From the NCBI RefSeq assembly GCF_018904615.1, contig NZ_JADCNH010000001.1:62001-126000 (forward strand): 64,000 bases of DNA. Reading direction: 5' to 3'. The notes beneath the pieces are model-generated. The model did not search any database. It had not been told where the DNA came from and saw nothing but the letters and a program-made list of their open reading frames with translations. Below are positions 56,614 to 64,000 of this stretch, one piece after another. Position 1 is the stretch's first letter, and each line of letters starts with the position of its first letter. Position numbers and translations under genes: made by a program. This DNA is from Verticiella alkaliphila (GTDB taxonomy: Bacteria; Pseudomonadota; Gammaproteobacteria; Burkholderiales; Burkholderiaceae_B).

Positions 56614-56970
56614 TCAGGCCAAGGCGCTCTTCGCTTGCTGCACGATGGCGGCGAAGCCCGCCTTGTCGCGCACGGCCAGATCGGACAGGACCTTGCGGTC
56701 GAGGTCGATGTTGGCCTTCTTCAGACCGGCGATGAACACGCTGTAGGACAGGCCGTGCTCGCGCGTGGCGGCGTTGATACGCGTGATCCACAGCGCGCGG
56801 AACGTGCGCTTCTTGTTGCGACGATCGCGGTAGGCGTACTGGCCTGCACGCATGACCGCCTGCTTGGCGATACGGAACACATTACCGCGGCGGCCACGGT
56901 AACCCTTGGCGGCGGCGATGACTTTCTTGTGGCGGGCGCGGGCGGTTACGCCACGTTTGACTCTAGGCAT
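56614..56970 (-). CDS. rplT: 50S ribosomal protein L20
   Basis: 118 residues, full length. Basic N-terminal helix ([20 protein letters not shown]) and the motifs [20 protein letters not shown] and [20 protein letters not shown]. Assembly protein of the large subunit; in E. coli it also represses its own operon by binding the leader. 19 bases after rpmI. Confidence 0.97.
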   Translation of the reverse strand: MPRVKRGVTARARHKKVIAAAKGYRGRRGNVFRIAKQAVMRAGQYAYRDRRNKKRTFRALWITRINAATREHGLSYSVFIAGLKKANIDLDRKVLSDLAVRDKAGFAAIVQQAKSALA

Positions 56971-56989
56971 ATCGGTACTCCGGGATCAA

Positions 56990-57187
56990 TCAGGCAAAGG
57001 GCATCATGGCCCGGACGGACTTGACGTCGGACTCATGAACGGCGGTGCTGCCACGCAGCTGGCGCTTGCTCTTCGTGGTTTTCTTGGTGAGGATGTGGCG
57101 CTTGAAGGCCTGGCCCCGCTTGATCGACCCGCTACCGCGGACCTTGAAGCGCTTTGCAGCGCTCTTCTTGGTCTTCATTTTCGGCAT
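56990..57187 (-). CDS. rpmI: 50S ribosomal protein L35
   Basis: 65 residues, full length: [20 protein letters not shown], and later [17 protein letters not shown]. The start at 57187 is set by family homology. An own promoter (57384-57413) gives about a 190-base untranslated leader, where L20 autoregulation could act by analogy with E. coli. Confidence 0.97.
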   Translation of the reverse strand: MPKMKTKKSAAKRFKVRGSGSIKRGQAFKRHILTKKTTKSKRQLRGSTAVHESDVKSVRAMMPFA

Positions 57188-57383
57188 GATGACTTCCAGT
57201 GGCTTTGAGGCAATGACAGGCGCGGCGTGCTGGGCAATGCCCAAGACAACCGACTTGAGGCCACCGATGGCGGCCAGCCCGATCTTTGCTTGAGGTTGTG
57301 CTCACGCGAACATCGCGCAAGCGGATTCGCACCGATCCCGACCCGGGCAGCCAAAGCCCGACAGGAATCGTCACAAACCGTTG

Positions 57384-57413
57384 ATTATAGTGTCTTTTCA
57401 GACCGCAGCGCAA
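57384..57413 (-). promoter_or_regulatory. internal promoter for rpmI-rplT
   Basis: TTGCGC (57408-57413), 18-base spacer and a perfect TATAAT (57384-57389) on the minus strand, between infC and rpmI. Just upstream, right after the infC stop, a GGGGCGG/CCGCCCC hairpin (about 57435-57460) could end or attenuate the thrS-infC transcript. The remaining leader to rpmI has no open frame with a ribosome site. Confidence 0.6.
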
Positions 57414-57467
57414 CTGAGGTTGCGCGCGGTGGACGGGGCGGACTGATACAGCCCGCCCCGAGAGGGG

Positions 57468-58013
57468 TCATGCAACCTTGTCCGTCTTGGCAGGCGCCTT
57501 CTTCTTGGGCGCCAACACCATGACCATCTGCCGGCCTTCGAGCTTGGGCATGGCTTCGACCTGGCACAAGTCCACCAGATCGTCGCGCACGCGCTCGAGC
57601 ACCCGCATGCCGAGTTCCTGGTGCGCCATCTCGCGCCCACGGAACCGCAGGGTGACCTTGGCCTTGTCGCCGTCTTCCAGGAAGCGCTTGAGATTGCGCA
57701 GCTTGACCTGGTAGTCGCCGTCGTCGGTCGCGGGGCGGAACTTCACCTCCTTGACCTGGATGACCTTCTGCTTGGCGCGGGCTTCGTGCTGGCGCTTCTG
57801 CTCCTGGTACTTGAACTTGCCATAATCCATCAGGCGGCAGACCGGCGGCTGCGCCGTCGGTGCGATCTCGACCAGATCGACGTCGTGCTGCTCGGACAGC
57901 CTGAAGGCTTCGGCCAGCTTGACGATGCCGAGGGCTTCGCCTTCCAGACCTACGAGGCGGACCTCAGGGGCATGAATCTCGCCATTGATGCGATTGGACT
58001 TCTCGGTTGCGAT
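57468..58013 (-). CDS. infC: translation initiation factor IF-3, AUC start codon
   Basis: 181 residues. N-domain [20 protein letters not shown] and [17 protein letters not shown]-domain [18 protein letters not shown]. Keeps ribosomal subunits apart and proof-reads the start codon. The start is read as ATC at 58013: an AGGAG site lies 8 bases upstream and homologous IF-3 proteins begin at this point (ATEKS). infC is known for AUU/AUC starts that allow IF-3 to repress its own mRNA. An ATG at 58067 overlapping the thrS stop would add 18 residues and cannot be excluded. Confidence 0.95.
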   Translation of the reverse strand: MATEKSNRINGEIHAPEVRLVGLEGEALGIVKLAEAFRLSEQHDVDLVEIAPTAQPPVCRLMDYGKFKYQEQKRQHEARAKQKVIQVKEVKFRPATDDGDYQVKLRNLKRFLEDGDKAKVTLRFRGREMAHQELGMRVLERVRDDLVDLCQVEAMPKLEGRQMVMVLAPKKKAPAKTDKVA

Positions 58014-58066
58014 GTTGACGACTCCTAAAGTGTCAATGCCGCTGGCCGCCTGAGCGGCCAGGGTCA

Positions 58067-60025
58067 TCAGGATGCCTGCTTGGCGGCGGCGACGACGGTG
58101 TCGTCACGACGACGCTGTACCTCAGCTTCGATGCGGGCGATGAAATCGGACACGGGCATGGTACCCAGATCCACGCCGCCGCGGGCCCGAACGGCCACCG
58201 CGCCGGCCTGTTTTTCCTTCTCGCCGACCACAAGGATGTACGGCACTTTTTGCAGGCTGTGCTCTCTGATTTTATAAGTGATCTTTTCTCCGCGCAAATC
58301 GCTTTCTGCACGAAGATCGCGTGCGCGCAACGATTCGGCCACTTCGCGGGCGTAATCGGCCGTGCCTTCCGAGATGCTGCACACCACCGCCTGCACCGGC
58401 GCGAGCCACGCCGGCATGGCGCCCGCGTGGTTTTCGATCAGCATGCCGATGAAGCGTTCGAGCGAGCCCAGGATGGCGCGGTGGAGCATGACCGGCGCGC
58501 GGCGCTGGTCCGAGGCGTCGACGAATTCGGCATTCAGCCGCCCCGGCATGGAAAAATCGACCTGGATCGTGCCGCACTGCCAGTGGCGACCGATGGCATC
58601 CTTCAGGGTGTATTCGATCTTCGGGCCGTAGAAGGCGCCGTCGCCCGGGGCAATCTCGAATTCCACGCCCGAGCGGCGCAGGCTCTCCATGAGTGCATGC
58701 TCGGCCTTGTCCCAGATCTCGTCCGAGCCGATCCGCTTGGCCGGGCGCGTGGCGACCTTGTAGAGCACGTTGGCAAAGCCGAAGTCGGCATACACCTGTT
58801 GCAACTGCTCGGTGAAGGCGACGCACTCGTCCAGGATCTGGTCTTCCGTACAGAAGACGTGGCCGTCGTCCTGAGTGAAGCCGCGCACGCGCATCATGCC
58901 GTGCAGTGCGCCGGAGGGCTCATTGCGATGGCACTGGCCGAACTCGCCATAGCGCAGCGGCAGATCCCGATACGAGCGCAGGGCCGAATTGAAGATCTGC
59001 ACGTGACCCGGGCAGTTCATCGGCTTCAAGGCGTAGTACCGGTTCTCGGACTCCGTCGTGAACATGTTCTCGCGGTAGTTCTCCCAGTGCCCGGTCTTTT
59101 CCCACAGGGAACGATCGAGGATCTGTGGCGCCTTCACTTCCTGGTAGCCGTTCTGGCGATACACGCGGCGCATGTATTGTTCGACCTGCTGCCAGAGGGT
59201 CCAGCCCTTGGGGTGCCAGAAGATGAGGCCAGGCGCCTCTTCCTGGAAATGGAAGAGATCGAGCTCGCGGCCGAGCCGGCGGTGATCGCGCTTCTCGGCT
59301 TCCTCCAGCATGTGCAGGTAGGCGTCCTGCTCTTCTTTCGTGGCCCAGGCCGTACCGTAGATGCGCTGCAGCATCTCGTTGTTGCTGTCGCCGCGCCAAT
59401 AGGCACCGGCCACCTTCATGAGCTTGAAGACCTTCAGCTTGCCCGTGGAGGGCACGTGCGGGCCGCGGCACAGGTCGACGAAATCACCCTCGCGATACAG
59501 GCTGATGGCCTCGTTGGACGGAATCGAGGCGATGATCTCGGCCTTGTATTTCTCACCGATCGACGAGAAGAACGCCACGGCATCGTCGCGCATCCATTCT
59601 TCCCGGCTCACGGGGATGTCGGCCTTCACGATCTCGGCCATCTTCTTCTCGATGGCAGCGAGATCTTCCGGCGTGAAAGGACGAGAGTAGGAGAAGTCGT
59701 AGTAGAAGCCGTTGTCGATCACCGGGCCGATGGTGACCTGAGCCTCGGGAAACAGCGACTTCACGGCGTAGGCTAGCAGGTGCGCCGTGGAGTGGCGGAT
59801 CAGGTCCAGGCCGTCGGCGTCCTTGGCGGTGACGATCGCGAGCTCGGCGTCGCGTTCGATGCGATAGCTGGTATCGACCAGACGAGGCTCGCCCTCGTCG
59901 AGACGGACGCGGCCACCCAGCGCGGCGCGCGCGAGCCCGGTGCCGATGGACTGCGCCACTTCGGCGACCGTCACGGGCTGCGGGTACGAACGCTGGGAGC
60001 CATCGGGCAGGCGGATCTGGACCAT
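58067..60025 (-). CDS. thrS: threonyl-tRNA synthetase
   Basis: 652 residues, full length. TGS domain (1-60, [20 protein letters not shown]), editing domain with HSTAHLL, class II catalytic core with the zinc/threonine site around [14 protein letters not shown]-type loop [12 protein letters not shown] and [15 protein letters not shown], and a C-terminal anticodon-binding domain. First structural gene of the translation operon. Preceded by a threonine-codon-rich leader frame and an attenuator-like terminator that ends 12 bases before its ATG. Confidence 0.97.
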   Translation of the reverse strand: MVQIRLPDGSQRSYPQPVTVAEVAQSIGTGLARAALGGRVRLDEGEPRLVDTSYRIERDAELAIVTAKDADGLDLIRHSTAHLLAYAVKSLFPEAQVTIGPVIDNGFYYDFSYSRPFTPEDLAAIEKKMAEIVKADIPVSREEWMRDDAVAFFSSIGEKYKAEIIASIPSNEAISLYREGDFVDLCRGPHVPSTGKLKVFKLMKVAGAYWRGDSNNEMLQRIYGTAWATKEEQDAYLHMLEEAEKRDHRRLGRELDLFHFQEEAPGLIFWHPKGWTLWQQVEQYMRRVYRQNGYQEVKAPQILDRSLWEKTGHWENYRENMFTTESENRYYALKPMNCPGHVQIFNSALRSYRDLPLRYGEFGQCHRNEPSGALHGMMRVRGFTQDDGHVFCTEDQILDECVAFTEQLQQVYADFGFANVLYKVATRPAKRIGSDEIWDKAEHALMESLRRSGVEFEIAPGDGAFYGPKIEYTLKDAIGRHWQCGTIQVDFSMPGRLNAEFVDASDQRRAPVMLHRAILGSLERFIGMLIENHAGAMPAWLAPVQAVVCSISEGTADYAREVAESLRARDLRAESDLRGEKITYKIREHSLQKVPYILVVGEKEKQAGAVAVRARGGVDLGTMPVSDFIARIEAEVQRRRDDTVVAAAKQAS

Positions 60026-60037
60026 GCGAAAAATTCC

Positions 60038-60165
60038 AAAAAAGAAAGCGGCCCGGGGGCCGCGTTCAAGGGTTGACCTGAAGGTGTTGCATCGGACGCC
60101 GGCGGGCGGCCACACGACCAGGACGAAACCACCAACGCGCCTCAGGCGGGGATGGTTTCGGTCGT
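60038..60165 (-). promoter_or_regulatory. predicted threonine attenuator of thrS
   Basis: Minus-strand RNA elements in order. Strand 1 (60153-60165, ACGACCGAAACCA) contains the leader Thr codons. Strand 2 (60114-60131) reads TGGTTTC and later GGTCGT and pairs with strand 1. Next to it, GGCCGC (60106-60111) can pair with GCGGCC of strand 3. Strands 3 and 4 (60057-60063 and 60048-60054, GCGGCCC/GGGCCGC) form a terminator stem followed by TTTCTTTTTT (60038-60047). A ribosome stalled at the Thr codons would free strand 2 to pair with strand 3 and prevent termination. Alternatively the terminator merely ends the upstream diguanylate cyclase transcript, but the paired upstream elements argue for attenuation. 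Confidence 0.7.
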
Positions 60166-60189
60166 AGTTCGGGGCAGGCGGCAGGACAT
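60142..60189 (-). CDS. thrS leader peptide (Thr-rich attenuator peptide)
   Basis: 15 codons, ATG to TGA, reading [15 protein letters not shown]. Four of residues 8-12 are Thr, encoded ACT ACG ACC GAA ACC. The frame lies about 23 bases downstream of a plausible transcription start and upstream of the stem-loop set described for the attenuator. Its ribosome site is weak (no GGAGG), which lowers certainty. Similar in design to thrL and other biosynthetic leader peptides: ribosome stalling when charged tRNA-Thr is scarce would favour antitermination. Confidence 0.65.
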   Translation of the reverse strand: MSCRLPRTTTETIPA

Positions 60190-60218
60190 GGCGACACGTC
60201 AGGTCGGACAGGCTTCAG

Positions 60219-60246
60219 AGTGTAGCAGATGCAACCTACGCCCTAA
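60219..60246 (-). promoter_or_regulatory. probable thrS promoter
   Basis: TTAGGG (60241-60246), 16-base spacer, TACACT (60219-60224) on the minus strand, overlapping the stop codon of the diguanylate cyclase gene. Gives a short 5' leader to the Thr-rich frame. Moderate match to consensus. Confidence 0.45.
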
Positions 60247-61853
60247 CCGCGTCGTAGCGCAGCCGCGCGCATACAGTTACGCCCGGCGTGCTTGGCCTGG
60301 TACATGGCGGCGTCCGCCGCGTGGACGGCCGCGGCAGGCGTCTCCGCGGAGGCCGGCCAGTGCGCGACCCCGAGCGAAATCGTGATCGGCACGCCCCCCG
60401 GCATGGCCGTGTCCGCCACTGCCTGACGAAGACGCTCGGCCACCATCTCGGCGTCGCGCTGGGTACTGTTGGGCAGCAGCATCAGGAATTCCTCCCCGCC
60501 CGCCCTGCACACGACGTCGTCGTCGCGCGAACTGTCGCGCGCGATCTCACCCACGCGCCGCAGGATGCTGTCGCCCAGCGCATGCCCGTATGTGTCGTTC
60601 ACGCGCTTGAAGTGATCGACGTCGAAACACACCACGGCAAACGGCGTGCGCGATGCGAAGAGCTCGTCCAGCACCAGATCCATGCCGCGGCGATTCAGCA
60701 CGCCCGTCAGTGCGTCCGTCATGCTGTCCTGGCGCAAGCCGGCCAGCACGCGCTGCAGCGACGACAGGCCCGTGAGCAACGCGCGGCGCAGTTGCTCGGC
60801 TTCGAAGTACCAGGCGTTGACGGACGTGATCATCTCGGCGGCACGCTTGCCCTCGAGCTGGCGCACCACACGCGCCATACGCCGCAGCGGCAACGCGATG
60901 CGCTCGGAGGTCCACCAGATGACCACGAGTACGAAGATCAGGAGCGGCAGCGAATTGCGCACGGTGCGCCACATGAGGTCGGTCAACGGCATCACCGCGG
61001 TGTCGTAAGCCTGCTGGGAAATCACACCCCAATTCACGCCGGGAACGGGGGCGAATCCGGCCAGCATGCGAATCCCTTGCGAGTTGACGAGGTCCATGGA
61101 GCCCGCCTCGCCATGGAGGACGCGCCGCACGGCCGGGTTGCGATCGTAGATCAGCTCGCCGATGCGCGCCCGCACGGGGTGGTAGATGAGCTTGCCGGAA
61201 TCGTCCACGACGTACACGTACGACCCGTCATGGCTGCTCTGCTCGCCCAGCAGGGCGCTCAGGATGTTGTCCTCGTGCAGGTAGAAGGACCCCACCATCA
61301 TCCCCTGATAGACGCCGTCCGGCGAGAACGCAGGCTCCCAGAGCGTGAGCAGCCAGCGGCCCGTGCTGGCGAGATACGGTTCGGACACATAGGACTCGCG
61401 CCGCTGCAAAGCACCCACACCTTCCGTCGTGGCCAGTCGCTGGCCGACGGCGAGCGTGGTGCCGGGCGTGGACGCACGCACGACACCCGTGCTGTCGATG
61501 ACGATCACCGAGTTGAAGAACGACGACTGGTTCAGCAGCCGCTCGACTTCGCGACGGGCGGTGAGGCTATCACCCCGGCTCCCGCCAAAGACATCGGCCC
61601 CATAGCGCAGGCTGGCGCGGGCGTTGTCGACCATCTGGCGAGTCGTGTTGGCCAGCTTGGCGGCATACGCTCGATTTGTCTCGAGAGTGGTCTGCACCAG
61701 CACGTCGCGTTGTACGACGAGGCTCGAGTAAAGGCCATTGAGCATGGCCGCCGCGACCGACAGAAGGCACAGCGTCAGGATGAGACGACGTAGGTCGATG
61801 CGAAACATGTCGCTGTAGGGAGGCGTGGGAGCGAACGACGGATGGGCGTCCAT
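60243..61853 (-). CDS. membrane sensor diguanylate cyclase (dCACHE-GGDEF)
   Basis: 536 residues. Two membrane segments (about 24-43 LILTLCLLSVAAAMLNGL and about 300-320 LPLLIFVLVVIWW) enclose a periplasmic double-CACHE sensor (SSFFNSVIVIDSTGVVRAS, SYVYVVDDSGKLIYH). A HAMP-like linker leads to a GGDEF domain with intact AGGEEF, FDVDHFKRVNDTYGH and LTGVLNRRG. It makes c-di-GMP in response to an outside signal. ATG 61853 with GAGGA nine bases upstream is preferred over TTG 61877. It is divergent from the curli export genes, 319 bases apart; c-di-GMP often controls curli, so a functional link is plausible (inference). Confidence 0.92.
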   Translation of the reverse strand: MDAHPSFAPTPPYSDMFRIDLRRLILTLCLLSVAAAMLNGLYSSLVVQRDVLVQTTLETNRAYAAKLANTTRQMVDNARASLRYGADVFGGSRGDSLTARREVERLLNQSSFFNSVIVIDSTGVVRASTPGTTLAVGQRLATTEGVGALQRRESYVSEPYLASTGRWLLTLWEPAFSPDGVYQGMMVGSFYLHEDNILSALLGEQSSHDGSYVYVVDDSGKLIYHPVRARIGELIYDRNPAVRRVLHGEAGSMDLVNSQGIRMLAGFAPVPGVNWGVISQQAYDTAVMPLTDLMWRTVRNSLPLLIFVLVVIWWTSERIALPLRRMARVVRQLEGKRAAEMITSVNAWYFEAEQLRRALLTGLSSLQRVLAGLRQDSMTDALTGVLNRRGMDLVLDELFASRTPFAVVCFDVDHFKRVNDTYGHALGDSILRRVGEIARDSSRDDDVVCRAGGEEFLMLLPNSTQRDAEMVAERLRQAVADTAMPGGVPITISLGVAHWPASAETPAAAVHAADAAMYQAKHAGRNCMRAAALRRG

Positions 61854-62172
61854 GCTAACAGCATCCTCATTTGACAATCTGATGAAGAAGCAGACTTTTG
61901 GCCTGTTGCATGCCCGACCGTCGCACTGCCACCAACCTGCAATGCCAGTCGCCGACTCATCCGCACACCTCCGACATACGACCTAAGCCTCCACAGGTCT
62001 AGCGACTAAGCCGAAAACGCACCCCGGTCTAGTCCGTTTACCAGATACCGATGACAGGTTGTCACACCTATCATTTTTCACATCGGGACACGGTTTGCCA
62101 CCAGCCCCCGATCTGACCCGGACACGCCAGAACGGCGCGATCCGGAATGCTGACAACGATGCGGAGACTGCG
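61854..62172. other. divergent intergenic region between diguanylate cyclase and csgE
   Basis: 319 bases without a gene, lower in GC than the flanks. It holds a perfect small dyad TGACA-GGT-TGTCA (62052-62064), a possible operator, and a TATCAT hexamer at 62069-62074 that could be a -10 element for csgE; no matching -35 stood out. No csgD-like regulator gene is nearby. Confidence 0.45.
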
Positions 62173-62631
62173 ATGGGCAAGACGCTGCCAATGCTGGGTG
62201 CGATGGGACTGCTGCTGTGCGCTGCCGGCCACGCCGCGCCGCCCCCACCCAGCACCGCGCCGATCGACGCCAGCAAACCTGCGCTCACCCTGCCCGTCTC
62301 GCGCGACCCGCTCTCGGGCATCGTCATCAATCGCACGGTGACCGTGCTTGGCCGCGACTTCTATCAGTTCTTCGCCGCTGCCTGGCGCGACCAGCCCGAT
62401 GGCACCCGCTACACGGTATCGGTGCACGAGCGGCCGACCGCCCAGCGCGGCAGCGAAATGTGGGTGCAATACGGCCAGCGCCGCGTGTTCCATGCCTATC
62501 TGTCACCGCAGCGCTCGGCCGCCCGACCGGTCAGCCGACGCGCCGCCGCCATCGCCTTGAAGAACGTCATCGACATCGACGTAGCCCGTCTTCTCTTTCG
62601 AGACACCGATCTCGGTGCGGAGGAACTGTAA
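62173..62631 (+). CDS. csgE: curli assembly protein CsgE
   Basis: 152 residues. Signal peptide about 1-21 (TLPMLGAMGLLLCAAGHA). The core matches CsgE: LSGIVINRTVTVLGRDFYQF, then HERPTAQRGSEMWVQYGQRRV with the conserved ERPSA-x-GS-type motif, and FHAYLSP. CsgE caps the CsgG pore on the periplasmic side and selects substrates. The start at 62173 has GGAG upstream and a clean signal. Its TAA shares one base with the csgF ATG. Confidence 0.88.
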   Translation: MGKTLPMLGAMGLLLCAAGHAAPPPPSTAPIDASKPALTLPVSRDPLSGIVINRTVTVLGRDFYQFFAAAWRDQPDGTRYTVSVHERPTAQRGSEMWVQYGQRRVFHAYLSPQRSAARPVSRRAAAIALKNVIDIDVARLLFRDTDLGAEEL

Positions 62632-63080
62632 TGAACACGCTGTCCTTGCGAGCGATCGCGCAGGCTTCGGCCACCGCGCTCCTCCTGGCCGCCGCCCCAA
62701 TCGTGGGGCACGCCACCGAGATGATCTATTACCCGGTGAATCCGTCCTTCGGGGGTAGCCCCCTCAATGGCGCGGTGCTGCTCAACTCCGCGCAAGCGCA
62801 GAACAAGCACAAGGATCCGGAAGCCGACATCGGCGGTGCAGGCTTCAATTCGCAAAGCCCCCTGCAGTCGTTCAACGACTCGCTCGAACGCGCCATCCTG
62901 AGCCGGCTCGCGGCCTCGGCCTCCTCGCAGATCACAGGAACGGACGGCGGGCTTCGCCCCGGCACGGTGCAGACCGGCAACTTCGTGATCGACATCGTCG
63001 ATCTGGGCTCCGGCGCCCTGCAGATCACGACCACCGACAAGCTGTTGGGTACTTCCACTTCCTTCCAGGTGGGCAAATGA
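62631..63080 (+). CDS. csgF: curli assembly protein CsgF
   Basis: 149 residues. Signal peptide about 1-28, then EMIYYPVNPSFGGSPLNGAV, the N-terminal segment by which CsgF plugs the CsgG channel; NPSFGG is diagnostic. The C-terminal part contains FVIDIVDLGSGALQIT. Coupled to csgE by a 1-base and to csgG by a 4-base overlap. Confidence 0.93.
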   Translation: MNTLSLRAIAQASATALLLAAAPIVGHATEMIYYPVNPSFGGSPLNGAVLLNSAQAQNKHKDPEADIGGAGFNSQSPLQSFNDSLERAILSRLAASASSQITGTDGGLRPGTVQTGNFVIDIVDLGSGALQITTTDKLLGTSTSFQVGK

Positions 63081-64000
63081 CCAGCCTCGCCCTGCCCCGC
63101 GCCACGCCGCGCCTGCCCTCGATCGGCAAACGCACGCACCTCGCCCTGGCCGTACTCGCCTGCGCCGTGCTCACGGCCTGCGCCGGTCCCGGCCCGACGC
63201 GCCAACCGGTGGAAGTCACCGAGCCCGCGGCGCTCACGCCCGCCTCGCCCGCCACCCGGGACCTGCTCAAGCTGCCGCCGCCCAAGGGCAAGATCGTCGT
63301 CGCCGTCTACGGCTTTCGGGATCAGACCGGGCAGTACAAGCCGGCGCCGGACAGCTCGTTCTCGACCTCGGTGACGCAGGGCGCAGCATCGATGCTGGTC
63401 AAGGCGCTGAAGGACTCTGGCTGGTTCACCCCGGTCGAGCGCGAGAGCCTGCAGGAGTTGCTCACGGAACGCCGGATCGTGCGCGCCCTGGATGGCGGCA
63501 CCGATGACGCGGTGGGTGCGACGGCCAACGTGCCCGCGCTGATGCCCGCGGCCATCATGATCGACGGCGGCGTGATCGCCTACGAGAGCAACGTCCGCAC
63601 CGGTGGCGCGGGCGCCCGCTTCCTCGGCATCGGCCTGTCCACCCAGTATCGCGTCGACCAGGTCACCGTCGCGCTGCGCAGCATCGATGTGCGCAACGGC
63701 CAGATCCTGCACAGCGTGTCCACGACCAAGACCATCTACTCCTACGAGATCCGGCCGAGCGTCTTCCGGTTCGTGAACTTCAAGGAGCTGCTCGAGGTGG
63801 AAGCTGGCGTCACGAACAACGAGCCTGCCCAGCTCTGCGTGAAGGAGGCCATCGAGACCGCAGTGATGCATCTGACCGTGCAAGGCCTGCGCGATCGCAG
63901 CTGGGTGCTGCGCGACGAGAAGGACTGGAATGCCCCGATCGTCCAGGCTTACCTGCGTGAGGCGCAGAACTACGGCGTCGACCCCGCCGAGCAGAGTGCC
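63077..64000 (+). CDS. csgG: curli export channel CsgG (partial, runs off the window)
   Basis: 308 codons visible, no stop. A lipoprotein signal ends LTACAG, with Cys35 as the lipidated residue. The mature part has KIVVAVYGFRDQTGQYKPAP, FSTSVTQGAASMLVKALKDS, ERESLQELLTERRIVRA and GGVIAYESNVRTGGAGARFLG, all CsgG hallmarks. It forms the nonameric outer-membrane pore for curli subunits. The visible part already exceeds the roughly 277 residues of E. coli CsgG, so it carries a longer C-terminal end. No csgA/csgB genes lie in the window. Confidence 0.95.
   Translation, partial: MTSLALPRATPRLPSIGKRTHLALAVLACAVLTACAGPGPTRQPVEVTEPAALTPASPATRDLLKLPPPKGKIVVAVYGFRDQTGQYKPAPDSSFSTSVTQGAASMLVKALKDSGWFTPVERESLQELLTERRIVRALDGGTDDAVGATANVPALMPAAIMIDGGVIAYESNVRTGGAGARFLGIGLSTQYRVDQVTVALRSIDVRNGQILHSVSTTKTIYSYEIRPSVFRFVNFKELLEVEAGVTNNEPAQLCVKEAIETAVMHLTVQGLRDRSWVLRDEKDWNAPIVQAYLREAQNYGVDPAEQSA

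Noticed and set aside
60038-60063. Hairpin and T-tract read only as the terminator of the upstream diguanylate cyclase gene
   Set aside because: Possible in part, but it lies 180 bases past that gene, directly before thrS, and is preceded by a Thr-rich frame and mutually exclusive stems.

Overview
The window looks like chromosomal DNA from a high-GC betaproteobacterium of the order Burkholderiales, most likely Alcaligenaceae (the Bordetella/Achromobacter neighbourhood). The evidence is three periplasmic Bug-type tricarboxylate receptors, the thrS-infC-rpmI-rplT-pheS-pheT-ihfA-merR order, a complete isc cluster, opgGH with a Tat-exported opgD, and gene sequences typical of that group. No insertion sequence, prophage, CRISPR array or rRNA is visible.

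Layout. 1-7.1 kb: start of a Mrp-type antiporter subunit A gene (partial), an iron-regulated TonB receptor, and a LysR regulator divergent from a Bug receptor that is followed by an unusual PrpF-Bug fusion. 7.1-14.3 kb: a cold-shock gene, a small peptide with a double-glycine leader, tRNA-Val, a DUF4394 protein, a DUF1488-like protein, a two-hotdog thioesterase, a divergent SRAP protein, a GGDEF-EAL protein and a membrane protein carrying an SRPBCC domain. 14.4-21.9 kb: a catabolic cluster around a LysR gene (Bug receptor, MmgE/PrpD, acyl-CoA dehydrogenase on one side; thioesterase, SDR, CoA-transferase on the other). 22-24.5 kb: an acetolactate-synthase-like gene divergent from an Lrp/AsnC regulator. 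24.5-29.9 kb: iscR-iscS-iscU-iscA-hscB-hscA-fdx. 30-34 kb: a phosphatase-like protein, uvrB with a LexA-like box, and an aromatic/aspartate aminotransferase. 34.1-42.6 kb: a tightly packed minus-strand set of cell-surface polysaccharide genes downstream of dnaE. 42.6-46 kb: gluQ, rhlE and an unknown membrane-anchored protein. 46.1-51.9 kb: opgGH divergent from opgD. 51.9-60.2 kb: tRNA-Pro and the translation operon. 60.2-64 kb: a sensor diguanylate cyclase divergent from curli export genes csgEFG (csgG runs off the window).

The most interesting signal lies upstream of thrS. A 15-codon reading frame on the minus strand contains four threonine codons within five positions. It is followed by a stem that sequesters those codons, a complementary segment that can act as antiterminator, and a GC-rich hairpin with a T-tract that ends just before the thrS start. 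This is the layout of a leader-peptide transcription attenuator responding to charged tRNA-Thr.

Four conserved genes (ilvB-like, iscU, dnaE, opgD) each carry a single missing G/C base in a short G/C run. Each restores a full-length protein when one base is added. This pattern suggests sequencing or consensus errors rather than four real pseudogenes, and it should be settled before biological conclusions are drawn. Many shorter regulatory sites are also readable: Fur, LysR (T-N11-A), IscR and LexA boxes, several sigma-70 promoters and terminators.
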